DNA of 64,000 bases from Poecilobothrus nobilitatus (lineage: Eukaryota; Arthropoda; Insecta; Diptera; Dolichopodidae): contig OX352773.1 in NCBI GenBank assembly GCA_947095535.1, forward strand, positions 169,334,438 to 169,398,437, in the 5' to 3' direction. The notes under the pieces were generated by a model, which was not told the origin of the DNA, made no database searches, and saw only the letters and a program-made list of their open reading frames with translations. Within the stretch, counting starts at the first letter, position 1; each line of letters begins with the position of its first letter. Shown in pieces: positions 1 to 13,440 of this stretch. The translations under genes and the position numbers were made by a program.

Positions 1-1435
1 ATATCGCCATTATAGTTTCATCTTTTTTTAATTTAAATAAAAGTTTTCTCATTTATTCATAAGCACTAGAATTGCAATTGCAAAATAAAATTTGATAATA
101 AGTTGTGTACATTTTGTAAATTTAAAACTCTTCAAAAATAATAATTATAGTTAAGTTTTGCCCATACATATTGTATATATTTTGGCCAATACACTAAATT
201 AAACGTAACCAAAATAATATATATATTTACATTATAAAAAATGTCGATTATTTTCTTGTAGATTAATTTTTATTTTTTTAATTTATAATGTTAAACTGTG
301 AAATCATGGTAAAAATTATTTTCATTTTCAATTTTAATTAATATTTTGTAATATTATAATATTAAATTAATTATCATTTCGAAAATATTTAATTTTACAT
401 TCATCATTTTTATGCCCGTACGAACATAGTTCAAAGTTCATGATAAATTTGCAGTTACGATTGTGATACCCTAAAGGAGACGAGATAGATATATATGGAA
501 CAGTATGCAAATTCTTGAGTGACATCTGCAAGATAACTCAAAAAAAAAAAAATATGGCTAGCTGGGATTCTGTAATTGTTACGATTTAATTTTTAATATA
601 ATATCAGTTTTGCCATTGAAATTGAACAAGTTCAACAGGCGGATTCGAGTAGCTGTAGTACTTTTTTAAATAATTCTTTGTCTAATTAAGCTAAGTATGT
701 AAAAAGTTTTTTCTTTGCCAAAAGAAGTTAAATTATATATCAACAACCTCTACAAAATATGTTTGATTCCAAGCAACTGGTTCATGTGGATGTCATACAA
801 CTTTTTTTTTTCATATGAGCATAACTCAATCGTAATTCACAAGACATACATGGTGGGTATTTAAAATTCGGTCAAAAGTAGTTAAGTTTTATGCTAATGA
901 TTTGGTGACATTTTTGTGAAAAATTTGGTTAATTTGTTGGGGTTGATTAGTTCTCATACAACTTCGAAATTTATATAAATATATTTCGGTACTTAATTAA
1001 ATGAGATATTTTGAATTATCTAAAAGAAACCTTAGAGTTGACGCGGTTAACTCTACACTGTTGTTTGTTGGTTTTTTTATTTATTTCAAAATTAAAAAGA
1101 AAAATTTCATATTTTTTAAATTCTTTTCCACTTTGAAAATAATAATTTTTATTCATAATTATTTTATTTTTACTATTTCTTTTACAAAATACAAAATTAA
1201 ATATTTAATTAAAATTAAAATTCAAATTAAAATTTAATTATATTTAAATTAATTCGTATTCTTGAAATATAATATCATGAAAAGTTTAATTTAAAAAGTT
1301 TATGTAAAGCTTATGTTAATGGTTAAAGTGTTAAAAATTATTTCATTAAAATTTCATTAAATTAAACTATTTTATATTAGATATTATGTTAGTTAGAGAT
1401 GGAAATACTTAACAATTTTAATAAACAAGACAGAA
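1..1435. other. AT-rich flank without a gene
   Basis: No coding region is supportable here. Roughly 600-960 contains a weak copy of the dispersed repeat that is clearer at 3505-3960 and 29095-29590 (phrases about a tract of 'agctgtcatacaac'). The rest is AT-rich DNA with homopolymer runs. Confidence 0.5.
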
Positions 1436-2150
1436 TGTAAACCAACGGTTTTTAAAAGCGCACATTTCCAAAAGACAATGCAAATTGTTTATAGAATTGT
1501 GACTGGCATCAAAATTTGAAAATTTCATATAAGAAAAAATATGAAAATAGAAGTTTTTTGCTATTTTGAGGAGCTGTCAGTCACGAATCCAATATAATTA
1601 AGAAAAATTGTTAACATACGTGAACAGGTGGTTAAAAATAGCAAATTTTCAATTTTTGAGGTCTAATAGTTCAGAAACAGTAGGTGGTCCAAAAAAATTC
1701 GCTGAGGAAACTTATACTAGTCTCTGCTTATACTATTCTAAAATTCTAAAAGTTCTTTCTTACATCAAAAAGTACCTATACCTAAAACCGTGCTGGTGTT
1801 ATGAAGGTAAAAAACTAATGCAAAATTTTGTTTTCACATAACGGTAAATTTAAATACTAAATTTAAAATAATTGTATAATTTTTATATTGATTTACAAAA
1901 GTAAAAAAAAAAATCCTGTCGAATGGCGTTTTTAGATTGAAAAAATGTTAAGCAGAATATGAGATATACGTATTTACAAATAGAGCTTTTTCAAAGTTTG
2001 AGGGGTTGTAGCTCCATGATGGATGGGATTACTTGAAAAAGTTGTTCTACAACATTAATTTTTTTATGAGACTAAAATTTTTTTTCTCTATCTTTAACGA
2101 TGTAGAAGTTTTGTAAACAGAGGGACGAATGGACAGTTGATATCAGTAAG
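1436..2150 (+). repeat. Dispersed AT-rich repeat, family A (long copy)
   Basis: A non-coding interspersed repeat. Recognisable blocks in order are 'ttccaaaagacaat', 'caggtggttaaaaatagc', 'gtaaatttaaatac', 'gagatatacgtattt', 'ttgtagctcc', 'ctctatctttaacg', 'gtagaagttttgtaaacag' and a final 'acgaatggacag'. The same blocks in the same order recur near 12.9, 14.8, 23.7, 25.3, 52.9 and 53.7 kb, and in reverse near 9.5 and 43 kb. No terminal inverted repeats, tail or reading frame is visible, so the element class is unknown. Confidence 0.55.
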
Positions 2151-3281
2151 GAAGTTTTGTTTGTTTTTCTCTATTAAATTGTTTGTATTTATGTATGTAT
2201 GAGTGTTTGTATATTATTAAATTTTAATGAATTTTAATTTTTAAATATTTTGTTAATAAATATATCTAATATATTGATATATAAATAAATCAATCTTTTC
2301 ATTGTAGGTGTAGGTTAAGATTCAAGTATTACATTATAATTATATTATTATATTCTATATATAATAATATTTTGATCTGACGGGATTTGATTAAATTGAT
2401 CAGATAACTTAAACAAATTATGGATATACTTCCGCAGAGATGTGATCATCGATTTAGATGACGTCATAACATAACGGTACTTAATATCTCTAAGTTTCCG
2501 AATGTATATGCCATTAGTAACGATGCCGCCATTTAGTGGCCGAAAATTGCATTACAAAATTTTATTTATTAAAAATTGATTCTTATAACATATATATGAA
2601 TAATAAGATTTTACATCTGTATATAATAAAAACATTAAGAATATTACTATACCGTTAATAGGATATTGGAAGGAGAAAAATATATTTAATTCATAATCTA
2701 TAATAATATATGTTATATATATAAATATTTACTTAAAATAAATCCGTATATTTAATTTAAATATATGTATTTATATTGAAACACTTAGTTAAATCGAAAA
2801 TTCAATCATTCTGTGTAATATAATAAATTTTCAATATTCGAACAAATTAATTATCGTTGTGGGACTTCTTAATTGGTTATTTTATTGACATGGGTTGTTA
2901 AATCCGTAAGGTTTTGCATATAGAGCGTATTTTTAACACTGCGGTTTTTCATATATTATTTTATTATATAAAATAATTCCAATTGACTAAATATTGAAAA
3001 TAATTTAAGTAGTTTTTCAAAAATTATTGCATAAAATTAAATTTAAAAATCATTTATATACAGAGTGTTCGAATATTGAAGAAGAAAAGAGATGATATTA
3101 CAAATTAACTAGGGTCATTAAATGGTATCAGTACCTAAAAGTTATTAACTATTGCCAAATTTTGATTTTTAAAACATGATGATTTTTACAAATGTTTTTT
3201 CTTTAATTTGTCTTTATAACAATCATATCCTATTGTCGTAATCTCCATCATGAACATTCTGAACATACGCTTAAATATATG
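2151..3281. other. AT-rich stretch, no feature
   Basis: No gene is seen. A slightly less AT-rich patch at about 2430-2560 has no recognisable coding potential. An isolated 'acagagtgttcgaatattg' near 3060 resembles the end of a short inverted-repeat element, but no partner end was found. Confidence 0.4.
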
Positions 3282-3491
3282 TAAAGTATATAGCTATACC
3301 ATTTATTTTTGATGAATCAATTTGATTAGAAGAGGATATTTTCATATCGTCAAATGTATTACATTTAGAATTAATTAACTCATAGCTAAAGTATATAGCT
3401 ATACCATTTATTTTTGATGAATCAATTTGATTAGAAGAGGATATTTTCATATCGTCAAATGTATTACATTTAGAATTAATTAACTCATAGC
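3282..3491. repeat. 105-bp perfect-looking tandem duplication
   Basis: The unit starting 'taaagtatatagctatacc' at 3282 and ending 'taactcatagc' at 3386 is repeated directly at 3387-3491. A third unit begins ('taaa') and then diverges. I saw no mismatch between the two copies when reading them side by side. In otherwise heavily mutated DNA this implies a recent duplication, or an assembly duplication. It has no coding content. Confidence 0.85.
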
Positions 3492-3504
3492 TAAATAGAA
3501 AGAA

Positions 3505-3960
3505 AAATTCGGTTTCGGTTCTTCCGTCCGCTCGTCCGCACGATAAACGAAAAAATTAAGGAGCTAGAGGGTGACATTGTTTTTACTTTTGCAAAATTGT
3601 TAGTTTTGCTATTTAAATCCAGCATTTTCGATGTAGTACCATCATAATTAGCACCTTAAGTTTCTGCCACCTTTATACTGGTATTAAAGTATAGTCAATT
3701 AAGATCATTTTATTTACATATGTAAAACTTTATATACCACCACCACTCCAATTATAGCAATTTTAGATGCGGGTTTTAAGTAGGTGCCATATGAACTTCT
3801 TTGAACGTCTTTCCTTATATGGAAATAACTCAGTATCTATTGAAGATAGGTATCTGAAATTTTGCAAAATGGTGAGTTACAGGCCAACAACATCTGTAAA
3901 ATTTGGTTGTGCTGGTGCAACAGGTTCAGTTAGCTGCCATACAACTACATAATTTACAAA
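3505..3960 (+). repeat. Dispersed repeat, family E
   Basis: Shares blocks in the opposite orientation with 29095-29590: the 'ggatttaaatagc(a/g)aaactaacaa' block, the segment that reads by chance as 'PTTSVKF' in both places, and a stretch ending in 'gccatacaac'. The 61-codon open frame here and the 86-codon frame on the other strand at 29.1-29.4 kb are explained by this shared repeat, not by a gene. Element class unknown. Confidence 0.5.
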
Positions 3961-5715
3961 AAAAAATATCTCGGTAGTTAAAGCCGGTACTAAAACATCT
4001 GAAATTTTTTAAAAGATGATCAAGTTTTATAGAAACAGGATATATTACGTTCATACGGGTATCCCAGATTTGACATAGTCTACTCTACTGCCCTCTTCCT
4101 CGTTTTAAATGACTTAACTTTTAAGTCTCAGATAGTTCATTTTTCTTACTTTAATTCTTAAACGTTAGTGTTTTTCTTTTAGTTCTTTAAAGCTGCTGGG
4201 TTTTATATTGTACAAGCAATTCAGAAATTTTAAAATTCCTTTTGAACTCATTTTAAAATTTTCTTTAACTGAATTTTTAGAACGTTTTGCTTATGTTAAA
4301 CAACTGATTAGTCAAAATTGGATTGAATATCGATAGTATTTTGTGTTCATTGTTTTGCACTGTCATTTGAATGTCATTATTCTTGTATTTTCAAAGTGTA
4401 TTTTTTAAATTTATTTAGTTAAATCTGTAAAGTAAAATTATTTTAAATATTTTGGCTAAAAAAAAATGATTTTAAATATTTTATGATATAAATTAAATGA
4501 TAAAATTGAATATTTGAATATTTGAAATATTTGAATAATTGAAAAATTGAATATTTTTTTTTACTTTTTACTTTGCCTCTATTATTTGACAATACAAACA
4601 GTTTTCGAAACGATCGGTAAAATAAAATTTGTCATTTGAATTTGTCATTACGTTTACACTATATGACACTTCTATTGTATTGTTGAATTTGTGCAATACA
4701 CATACCAAGCCATATGACAATACACATAGTGTAAAGTGGCCTTTATCAAATCTTACAGGATTTAGGTAAATCTTGTAAGTTTTTTTTCCCAAATTTTACT
4801 CTTTAATCTCCTTTATTATAAATCTGTTGTTTGGTTTAAAATTGATGTGATTTTATATTTGACACAATTGTACAACAATTATATACATACATTATAATAT
4901 AATATGTATATTTAAAAATACAAACATACATACGCACATAAAGTAAAAGACCATGTTTAATTATTATTATCAATTAAATAATTTTGTATCTTTTATAGGA
5001 AATATTTAAAAAAAATTCATTATTATATTTTTTTTACATTTTATTGGTACTAATTGAAATATATTTAATAAAAATAATTAAAATTAATTTTTTTTACAAG
5101 TAATTCCTGTTTTTGCTATTTACTTTAACTTATTAATTAATAATTTAATTTATTTTTTTTTTTATTATAATTTATTTTTTGTTATGAATTCTTTTATACA
5201 TTAATTTATAGGTAGTTATAGTAGCCTGTTATTTAACCTGTGTTTTAAAAGATTTAAAAGATTTAAAAATATAATTTATGTAATATGAAATATATGCATA
5301 TATATACTTATCTCCGGGTTTACACTGTCATAGATTGGAATTTTCTAGGAACCTGGAGACGTGATCGACCCAATAATTAATAAATGAATGAAAAAAATTG
5401 GGAAGGGATTAAGATTCTTGTATACAATTCAGAGAAATGGAGGAGGCAAGTTGATGAGGAAAAGAGCAACGAAAAAAATTTATTCCACAAAAATATCTTT
5501 TGCAATCAGGTTGTTTTTTTTCCGCTCCTCAAAGGAGCATAGGGCATCCACTAATTCATTTATTATTCATGTTTTGACTATGTTTCAGTTTCTGACATCA
5601 TTAATTTCACTAAGCCATTGATTACTCGGCTGTAGCTATTGTACAAGACTATTTACAATTAGGTAAAACCGAATAAAACAAAATGGTAAAATCGACAAAA
5701 ACAAAAAAAAAACTT
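3961..5715. other. AT-rich stretch, no gene
   Basis: No gene is supportable. At about 5515-5640 the sequence 'ccgctcctcaaaggagca' followed by 'tagggcatccactaattc' has the higher-complexity look of a LINE untranslated tail, but there is no frame to confirm it. Confidence 0.4.
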
Positions 5716-6244
5716 TTATATACAGGGTGGTATATACACTATAGTGAAAATATTTCAGAAGATTCCTGATTCCTGAGACTAAGACTAGGAAAAAAATGTT
5801 TGGTAGAGGAGAAGAGGTGTTCTATTATCAGCCGCTTTAAACTTTTAAGGTTTTTTGGTTATTGCTAAATAAGAGTAAAGAGTAAGTGAAAACTTTAGTC
5901 TGGTTTAAAATCTTATTCTTCAAGTTTTCAGCTGCTTAAGGATTTATTATCCTATAGCAATTACTTTTTAAATTAAAGTTAAAAACGTATGAACAATTAA
6001 TTTTATATATTGTTTTAAATATTTTATTGAATTAAAAGTAACGGATTTTTTTTCAAAAATATTCATACCGTTATTATGTAAAATTTGAAATCCTTATTGA
6101 GCTCCTTACTCTATCTTTTCCTTCCTCCTCTCCTTTCTCTATCCTATCCTTCTCTATCCTTTTCTCTATAACATTGATCTTTTAGCAGATACAAGCCATA
6201 TGATGCTATTCTTATGCACTCTCACGCGTAACACCCTGCATATA
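5716..6244. mobile_element. MITE-like element with short inverted ends
   Basis: The left end 'ttatatacagggtggta' and the reverse complement of the right end 'ttatatgcagggtgtta' match over about 16 bp, enclosing some 530 bp without coding potential. The size and ends fit a short non-autonomous DNA transposon. A TATA-like target duplication is possible but cannot be told apart from the terminal repeat, and no family is assigned. Confidence 0.4.
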
Positions 6245-7857
6245 ACGACAGAATAAATGCAATTAAATACAATTTTCGAAGATTGGATGATCACAATGTA
6301 AAAGTGAAACAATGCAAATAAAATAATGTACTGTGTAAATCAAGAGATAAGTTTATAAGATTATTTTCATATTAATTATTTATTTTACGATATATTACGA
6401 TATTTACGATATTATCAATTAAAATCAAAATAAACAATTTTAATTTTCAAATTTAATTGAATTTTAATATTGTTATTTTAAAAAAATTTAAATTTTAATT
6501 GGGCAAATACATATCTATAACGTCATATTAATATATTGATAGCTGTTGGTTTGTGTCTTATGTTGTATTTTAAGAGTTGTTGGTTTTTTTTTTTCTTCTT
6601 AATAACTATATATGTATATATATTTATTATATAGGTAATACTTGTATTAGTAATTTGTGTTGTTTTATAAAGATTTTTAAAATGTTTTTAAATTTTCTAT
6701 TGCTCGTATCTGTTTATTTTGTTTTTACTAAAGAAAATGGTGCTATGAATTTTGTTTTAAAATTTGTTTTTATTTTTCTATTAAATATTTTTATTTTTAT
6801 AAAGTGAAAATTAGCTGAAAATTGTTTTTGGATGCAGTTTAGATATTACATATATAGACATATAATGTATTAAATTATAATAATAGTTATGGACATTTAA
6901 TTAAAAACAATTAATTTTACTTTTTTTTTGTTCGGACCAAAATGCGCGAAAGAGCATAGCTGGCTTTTCATTTTACATTTTTATCTTCATGTTCATGATA
7001 GAAATGGAAAAAGAATTAATTAAGTTTATAAAAATTGTTCGTGTAAGTTTGTAAGATTTTTTTTAATAATTAATTATAGAAATTAGTAAATTAGTTTGTT
7101 TACAATTAAGATCATTGCTTTTTTTTAACATAAACAAAAAATAGTGATGGGACTTACCAAAAAAAAAAAAAATTTAAATTAATCAATTTTAAAAAAAAAT
7201 TTATGAAAGTTTAAGTTACAATATATTTAAGTTTTAGTCCTTCTTCTCTCCCTTTTTTCTTTAGTCACTTTTAAATCCAATTTTAAGCCGTTTTTTTCTT
7301 TAATTACAATATGTTTTATTCCTGATTTTTGATACCCTTCGATATAAGTCGAAAATTTTCCGATACATTTTAAAACTTATAATTTTTTTTTTTTTACTAT
7401 CAACTGAAAAAGATTCAAGTCCTTCAAGTCTGTTCCTTAATGAAATTTCTTATGTGATATGTAGGTATATTGAAATAAAAGATTATTTTTAATAACAGGG
7501 AACTTAACTTAGGGTAGTTATTTTATGTCCATAACTATTAATTTGTATACATATATAAATTTTATATTAAAGTTTGTTTTTCCTTTTTGTTTTAATTAAG
7601 TATTATTTTATTTTAACAATATTTTTTTTTCTTTAAGTTTATTTTATTAAATTTTCTTCTTAATAATTAAATTAAATTATTATATATATATAAAATAATT
7701 AATTCATTTTCGTATTTTTAATTTTTTATCTAGTTTTTTTTTTATTTGTTTTTGTTTAATTGAAAATTAATTTTCAAGGATTTTTTTTTTTACTTTAATA
7801 AAAAAAAGGTTAAAATATTAAGAATTCAATAAACAGATCTTAACCGAATATTTAAAA
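6245..7857. other. AT-rich stretch, no feature
   Basis: Homopolymer-rich DNA. The 76-codon open frame near 6.6-6.8 kb is Phe/Leu/Val-rich low-complexity translation, typical of AT-rich DNA and not taken as a gene. Confidence 0.4.
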
Positions 7858-8222
7858 TGAAAATGTATAAAATACTCCTGGTAAGTTCAAAAACAAACAA
7901 AAACCCGTATATAGTACCAAAATTTAAAAATTATATTTAAAAAATTTTTTGAATACCTATACAGAAAAATAAATTAATCAAAATACTCGAAGGATATCAC
8001 TCATTTAAACGTATATACCATCCTTACTAATTATCAGAAAAACTTAATTTATGTTTTTTACTTTTTGTGTACAGGATGATTTTATTTGGGCCTTGAATAT
8101 TTATAGGATGTATTTGGGACCAAAACGAACAAAAAATTGTTCAATATAATTTTTAAATTTTGGTACTATATACAGGTTTTTGTTTGTTTTTGAACTTCCC
8201 AGGAGTATTTTATACATTTTTG
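7858..8222. mobile_element. Inverted-repeat element with about 78-bp arms
   Basis: The left arm (7860-7937) and right arm (8143-8221) are near-perfect inverted copies: 'aaatgtataaaatactcctg' at the left edge reappears reversed at the right edge, and both arms contain 'gttcaaaaacaaacaaaaac'. The interior includes 'gatgtatttgggaccaaaac'. Related sequence in reverse orientation lies at about 8975-9065, so this is a family. No transposase is present. A fold-back or MITE element is the likeliest reading. Confidence 0.65.
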
Positions 8223-8304
8223 GGGTCTATTTCTTCCGGTATCTTGAGATAATGAGTTCTAAAGTTTTTTTTAGTTTTAAGTTAATTTGCTTGTATTATC
8301 TCAA

Positions 8305-8652
8305 AAATTACGCAGTGGGGGTTGCCTTCAATAATTACCTCATATACTACTACTACATGTTGTAACTGTTGTGATGGCTTTAGTCACTGTTAGCAAAATA
8401 ATAATAATAGGCGGATTCATTGTTTCCTTACACTTCCACTCCCAATTCAATGTTTCCGTACCCATTTTCCTATCCTTTCCTATGCCTAGTCCCTAGCCAA
8501 TATACTGCGTTGGCAGATAAGGGTTTCATCCCACTATATTGGCTAAAAAAGGGGAGGTGGGTTTAGTCAGTAAGAATCTGACACTACCAAGGGGTAATTC
8601 TTGGTGTCTTTGGAAGATTCGCACCTTCCTTAGGAAAAAAAAAAAAAACAAT
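8305..8652 (+). mobile_element. SINE-like retroposon B, copy 1 (A-tailed)
   Basis: A block of ordinary base composition that ends in a run of A at 8636-8649, as retroposed elements do. Characteristic blocks are 'gttgccttcaataattacct', 'cctatcctttcctatgcc', 'aatatactgcgttggcag' and 'tctgacactaccaagg', then 'gaagattcgcaccttcctta' and the A tail. Other copies are at 46655-46995 (reverse), 27425-27595 (diverged) and 44250-44315 (partial). No Pol III boxes or coding frame were recognised, so it could instead be a LINE 3' tail. Confidence 0.55.
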
Positions 8653-11600
8653 TAATTAATAAATTTGATACATTGTCAGAAACATTTACAACCTTTGTCT
8701 TTCCGTACATTTTAGATAACAATCATTCAAAAGATATGATTATTTAAACGTAAAAAATTAAAAAAAATATTCTATTTTGTTTTATTCGTTTCTAATTTCC
8801 TTCCTTATTTTTTTCCTCAATTATTGCAAATACTATAAGAAGTAGAATAAAACCCTTTTGCACAAAATTAAAGAACTTTCTTCAAATAATCAAAAAATGC
8901 CAAAATAATAATATCTTAAGAAAATGTTTAAGAGAGAAAACTTGAAACAAATAAAAAAAATGTTGGCTGTTCAATTTTTTGTTTGATTCGGTCCCCCAAA
9001 TACACCCTATTTATTAAAGAGCCAAAGAGAGTCATCCCGAATAAAAGTCAGGATGGTATCAACATTTTGTATTTCAAAGTACTGAAATTACAAAATTCCG
9101 GCTTATTTTTAGCACATTTTTAAAACATCTTTGATTTTTTGCTTATTAACTTTACTCTACTCTGTTATTAGTTCATTATTAGTTCTGCAACGCTCCCAAT
9201 TAGAACGTTAAAATTTTAAGAAAAGAAAAATCTTTGAGTATTAACACAACTTATTTCAGAATCAGGGTCGAAGAAATTTTTATTGTATTGCTATAATTAA
9301 GAGCTATTAGAAGTCAAAAATTTAAATTTTCCTATTTTCAGACATCTATACAAATTTACTCAAAGAAAAAGGCAAAAGTTAAGGCTTCTATATTTTATTT
9401 TTACATATCGTAGCAGCTTTTTTTAAATACATAGAATTTATTTATTGTCTGGTGGTGGTGGTGCAAGTTATAATATTCTAAACTATGTTTATTGTCTTTT
9501 GGAAAATGTCCACCTTGAAAAATAGTTACTTTTACATTCTGCCTTATTTAATTCTGTGATTTTGCACAGTTGTGAATTTATAAAATTCTGACATTTTTAA
9601 AATTTCTGGAGAAAAGATATATTAACATTTTATGGTCGGTTATTTTTTTTTTTTAAATATTTTTAATTAAAATTTTTAAAATTAGTGATTTACTATAAGT
9701 GTCGATTATTCGAATTGAAAAAAATTTATTTTACATTTAAAATTAGATTTTTAGATTAGAAATTGAATAATTTAGATTTTAGTAATTAAACATAAGGCAA
9801 ATCAAAGATTAATTATTTATTTGGTAATTATGAACAATAATAATAAATTTAAAAAAAAAAAAAACAAGGACAATAAAAATATAATATAACATATATTAAA
9901 GGTATGTTAAAAAAAAAACTTTTTAAAACGACCTTATATACGAACAAATTTATAGATACATAACGGTTTTTTTAATTTTTTAATTAACCCAGAGAAAAAA
10001 TGCCTAAAACCAAATTGATTGAAATAAAAAGAATATTTAATAAACTAAAAAAAAAAATTTTTTTATAATTCAGAAATTTAATTACTTTTACCCCAGGTAC
10101 ATTTTTATATCCTGAAAATTTTAAAATATTTTTTAAATTAAAAAAGAAAAACAAAAAAAAAAAATTACATGTTGTTTTCTTTTTATTCATTATTTTCGGC
10201 TTATTTCGACTAATTAATTTATTAATAATATAAAAAATATTAAAAGTGAACATTAAAATAAAAAATTATTATTTATAAAGGTAAAATTAATTAAGTGAAA
10301 GTAATAGCTAAGGGGGTCACTTAAATGATAAAGTTCAAATTGAAATTAATTTATTGATTGAAAAATAAAGAATTGTTAAATTTATTGTATAAAAATTAAA
10401 AGGATCTGAATAGCCTCGTTTTGTTGTTAAAAATATTTTAATTACAGTTTCTTGATACCTCTCATAAAAATCAATAACCTTAATAATATTAACTAAATTT
10501 AGATATTCGTTTAGTATATAAGTCACTGTATTGTTTAATTCTTTTTTTTTCCTGAAAATTTTAAGTATTTTTAAATATGTCCCTATAAATCCTTTTCATA
10601 ATAAAATGCAGAAAATTCTATTTTATGTGTTGTTTTTGCTAAATTATTTCAATTTATTTTAAAAGTTAAAAGATTTTTATTCCAAAAAAAAAAATTGACA
10701 CAAAAAAAACTAAAATTGAACCCATGTTATCCTAGAAAATTATCCATCTGTAGTTTTAACGCTATCCGACTTGATCATAAATAAGGAAAACCTATAAAAT
10801 CTATGCAATCAAAAAAGAAACTGAGTGTTATTTCGAGAACACTTGAACATTCCGTTCAAAACTAATAACGATATCGAAATGACTGTTAACGATAATTCAA
10901 TTAATATAAAGCAAACGTCTTGGACAGTTATAGATATGACTCCAATGACCAGGACAGCAATTATCTAATTGAAGGTACAATATTAAAAAGGTGATTGACG
11001 GAAAAGATAATTCTAAACAACATTAACTTTCTAGAATAAAAGGTATATCAAAAGGTATATAAACCGTTTTATCAAACGACGACTGAAATTTATACTAACA
11101 AACAAAAAAAATGAAGCAATACTTGTACAAATTGATGGCAACAAAACCAGCAGATTCTTAATAAAAAAGTTTTAGCAAATTACAATGACAAATCTATACA
11201 TATCCATAAAATAAATGAAAATAAGACAAGAAAAATGAAAAAACTAATGCTTTTACAGAATAAATTGCTAGTGTATTTGAAACAGGGCCAATATGGTAAC
11301 AAATTTTGAAGATACAACAAAAATAAAAGAAATTTAAGGAACTATTTCGAATTAAATTTGTTTTAATTGGGTCAAGAAAAAAAGTTTGTTGGACCAGTCC
11401 AGAAAAATATTTTAGCTTTTAGACAGAAGATCAGAAATAACGTTATAAAGTAAAGTTCTACTATATTAGGTCTTAATCAAACCAATTCGAAAGTACGGGA
11501 TATCTATTATTTTATTCCATTTGAAACTATTACGAAGAGTCAACATTAAAATATTTTGGTCTAATCTTGACTTATTTCCAAAAATTTAATGTACAACGAC

Positions 11601-12870
11601 ACAATGTTCTAAACACTTCCTCTTGTCATAGTCATAATTATGATTAGATAATTCCTAACAGATTAAATAATATCCCTAACACTTTTTTGACTAGTAGAAG
11701 CAGTAGACATCCCAGACTAGAAAGAAATTTTCTAGTAGAGTTTCAAGGATTAAACATAATAATAATTAATAAGAAATATTGTCCATTGAACTGCAATTTG
11801 TCATTCAAATCAAAGATTATTATATAACAGACAGGTTGTATATGATCAGTTATATAATAATTATAATTATATAAAACTTGTTATAGGTAGTTATAAAATG
11901 GTTTTTACTAAATATATCCAAGAACTGAATGTCATTTCAATTTTAAAATTTAAAAAGTACAATTTCACTTTCAAACAAATAAAATTAAAATTTTCTGTTT
12001 TTAAATTCAATTTTTAATTTTCTAAAATTTTAATTTTTAAATAAAGGCTACAGAAGATTTTTTAGTTATCTTAAATAAAACCGCATTTTACGATTTTGCA
12101 CATAGTTATATAAATATTAAAATATGAAGTTTTAAAATTTCATATTTTTTAATTAATTTTAAAAAAATTTCAAAATTTTTGTTTCACTTTTAAAATAATT
12201 TTGATTAATTATAAACATGTCAAAAAATAAAACAAACAATATGCATGAATGCATTTCAAAAACCGTCTACAAAATATTAAAAGAAAGAGATATTATAATT
12301 TATAATGTATATAAAAACAAGGTAGTATATAAAATCAAGGTTTTAAAAAATACTAACATTTTTGAAAAGACAATAGAAAGTTAGGACAATCTATATTTGA
12401 AAGAACCCTATAACCCATTATAAAAGCCGATAACACAAACATTTTTTACATGTTAATTAAACACTATAAACGAATTTCTTTATACTAATGCAAGTCCAAC
12501 TAAATGGGAGAGCAAAAATGGAAGGCAAAGATGGAGGGTGAATGAGACACGAACCTAAAATAAGTTTATTTTTGAATTGTAGAATGGAAATAGCAAATCG
12601 TAGAATGGAACACTACCAACAGAGGAGAACACCTTTTATGGTAGCTTATTTTCACAAGGAACTGTGGTTTCATAACTAGTTTTCAGTCACCTAGGAATTT
12701 CCGCACTACGTATAGAAATGAGCACTTGCTGTTTTTCTCGTTAAAATGTTTTAGTTGAACGTTGAAATTGTTTTAGGAGAGGCTGTTTTAGAAATTGATT
12801 TTACTTCATTAGAACAAGTGCCATTACCAACGTCATATCTATAGAAGAATGAAATAACATATGTATATGT
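8653..12870. other. AT-rich region with repeat relics
   Basis: No gene is supportable. It holds a partial reverse relative of the 7858-8222 element (about 8975-9065) and a reverse trace of family A (about 9430-9560, 'gtcttttggaaaatgtccacc' region). A patch at 10.8-11.8 kb has slightly codon-like texture, but no frame or motif could be recognised in it. Confidence 0.4.
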
Positions 12871-13440
12871 TAACATAAGAGATGTTCATAATTCAGGTGG
12901 TTAAAATTAGCAAATTTTAAATATTTGATCCCTTATAGCTCTCAAACACAGAACAGTACACAATTTTTAAGTGATGCAATTTATATTCATTTCTAATCAA
13001 GTTTCTAATTTTTATAATTTAGAACATTTAAACTGTCAATTTTACTAAATTTTTGTTTAAAATAACAGTAAATCTAAATATTGAATCTAAATATTGAATG
13101 AATGCAATAAATTATTTTACTTTTGCTTTGATTTCCAAAATTAAAAATATTTTTTATTGTTTGCCTTTTTTTAAAATAAACAGCTAAAATTAAACTAACG
13201 ATATAGCCATTCGTACATTGTTTTTTTTCTAACTTTTACGCGTTTCATCTCCGTAACATAGAAAAATTGTCATTAAGTTCTTACACTTTTTTTAAGATCT
13301 ATCTATTGATAAAATTTTAATTTCTCTATCTCAAACATTTTGTAAATAAACAGACGAACAAATGCACGAACAGTCACACAAAGTGAAATTAATAAGGAAA
13401 ACTTATTTAATGTGCTAAAAAAACATCATTCTGACTACAC
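12871..13440 (+). repeat. Dispersed repeat, family A copy
   Basis: Contains the blocks 'caggtggttaaaattagc', 'aacagtaaatctaaatattg', 'catctccgtaacatag', a 'tctctatct' block and 'gtaaataaacagacgaaca' in the same order as the copy at 1436-2150, with many substitutions. No coding capacity. Confidence 0.5.

Noticed and set aside
3767..3952. A short frame similar in translation to one at 29106-29366
   Set aside because: The similarity comes from the shared non-coding repeat E; the frames differ outside a short segment and have no common start or end.
10830..11780. A coding-like patch, possibly an old retroelement
   Set aside because: Several short readable stretches but no frame longer than about 30 codons and no motif I could name; compatible with chance.
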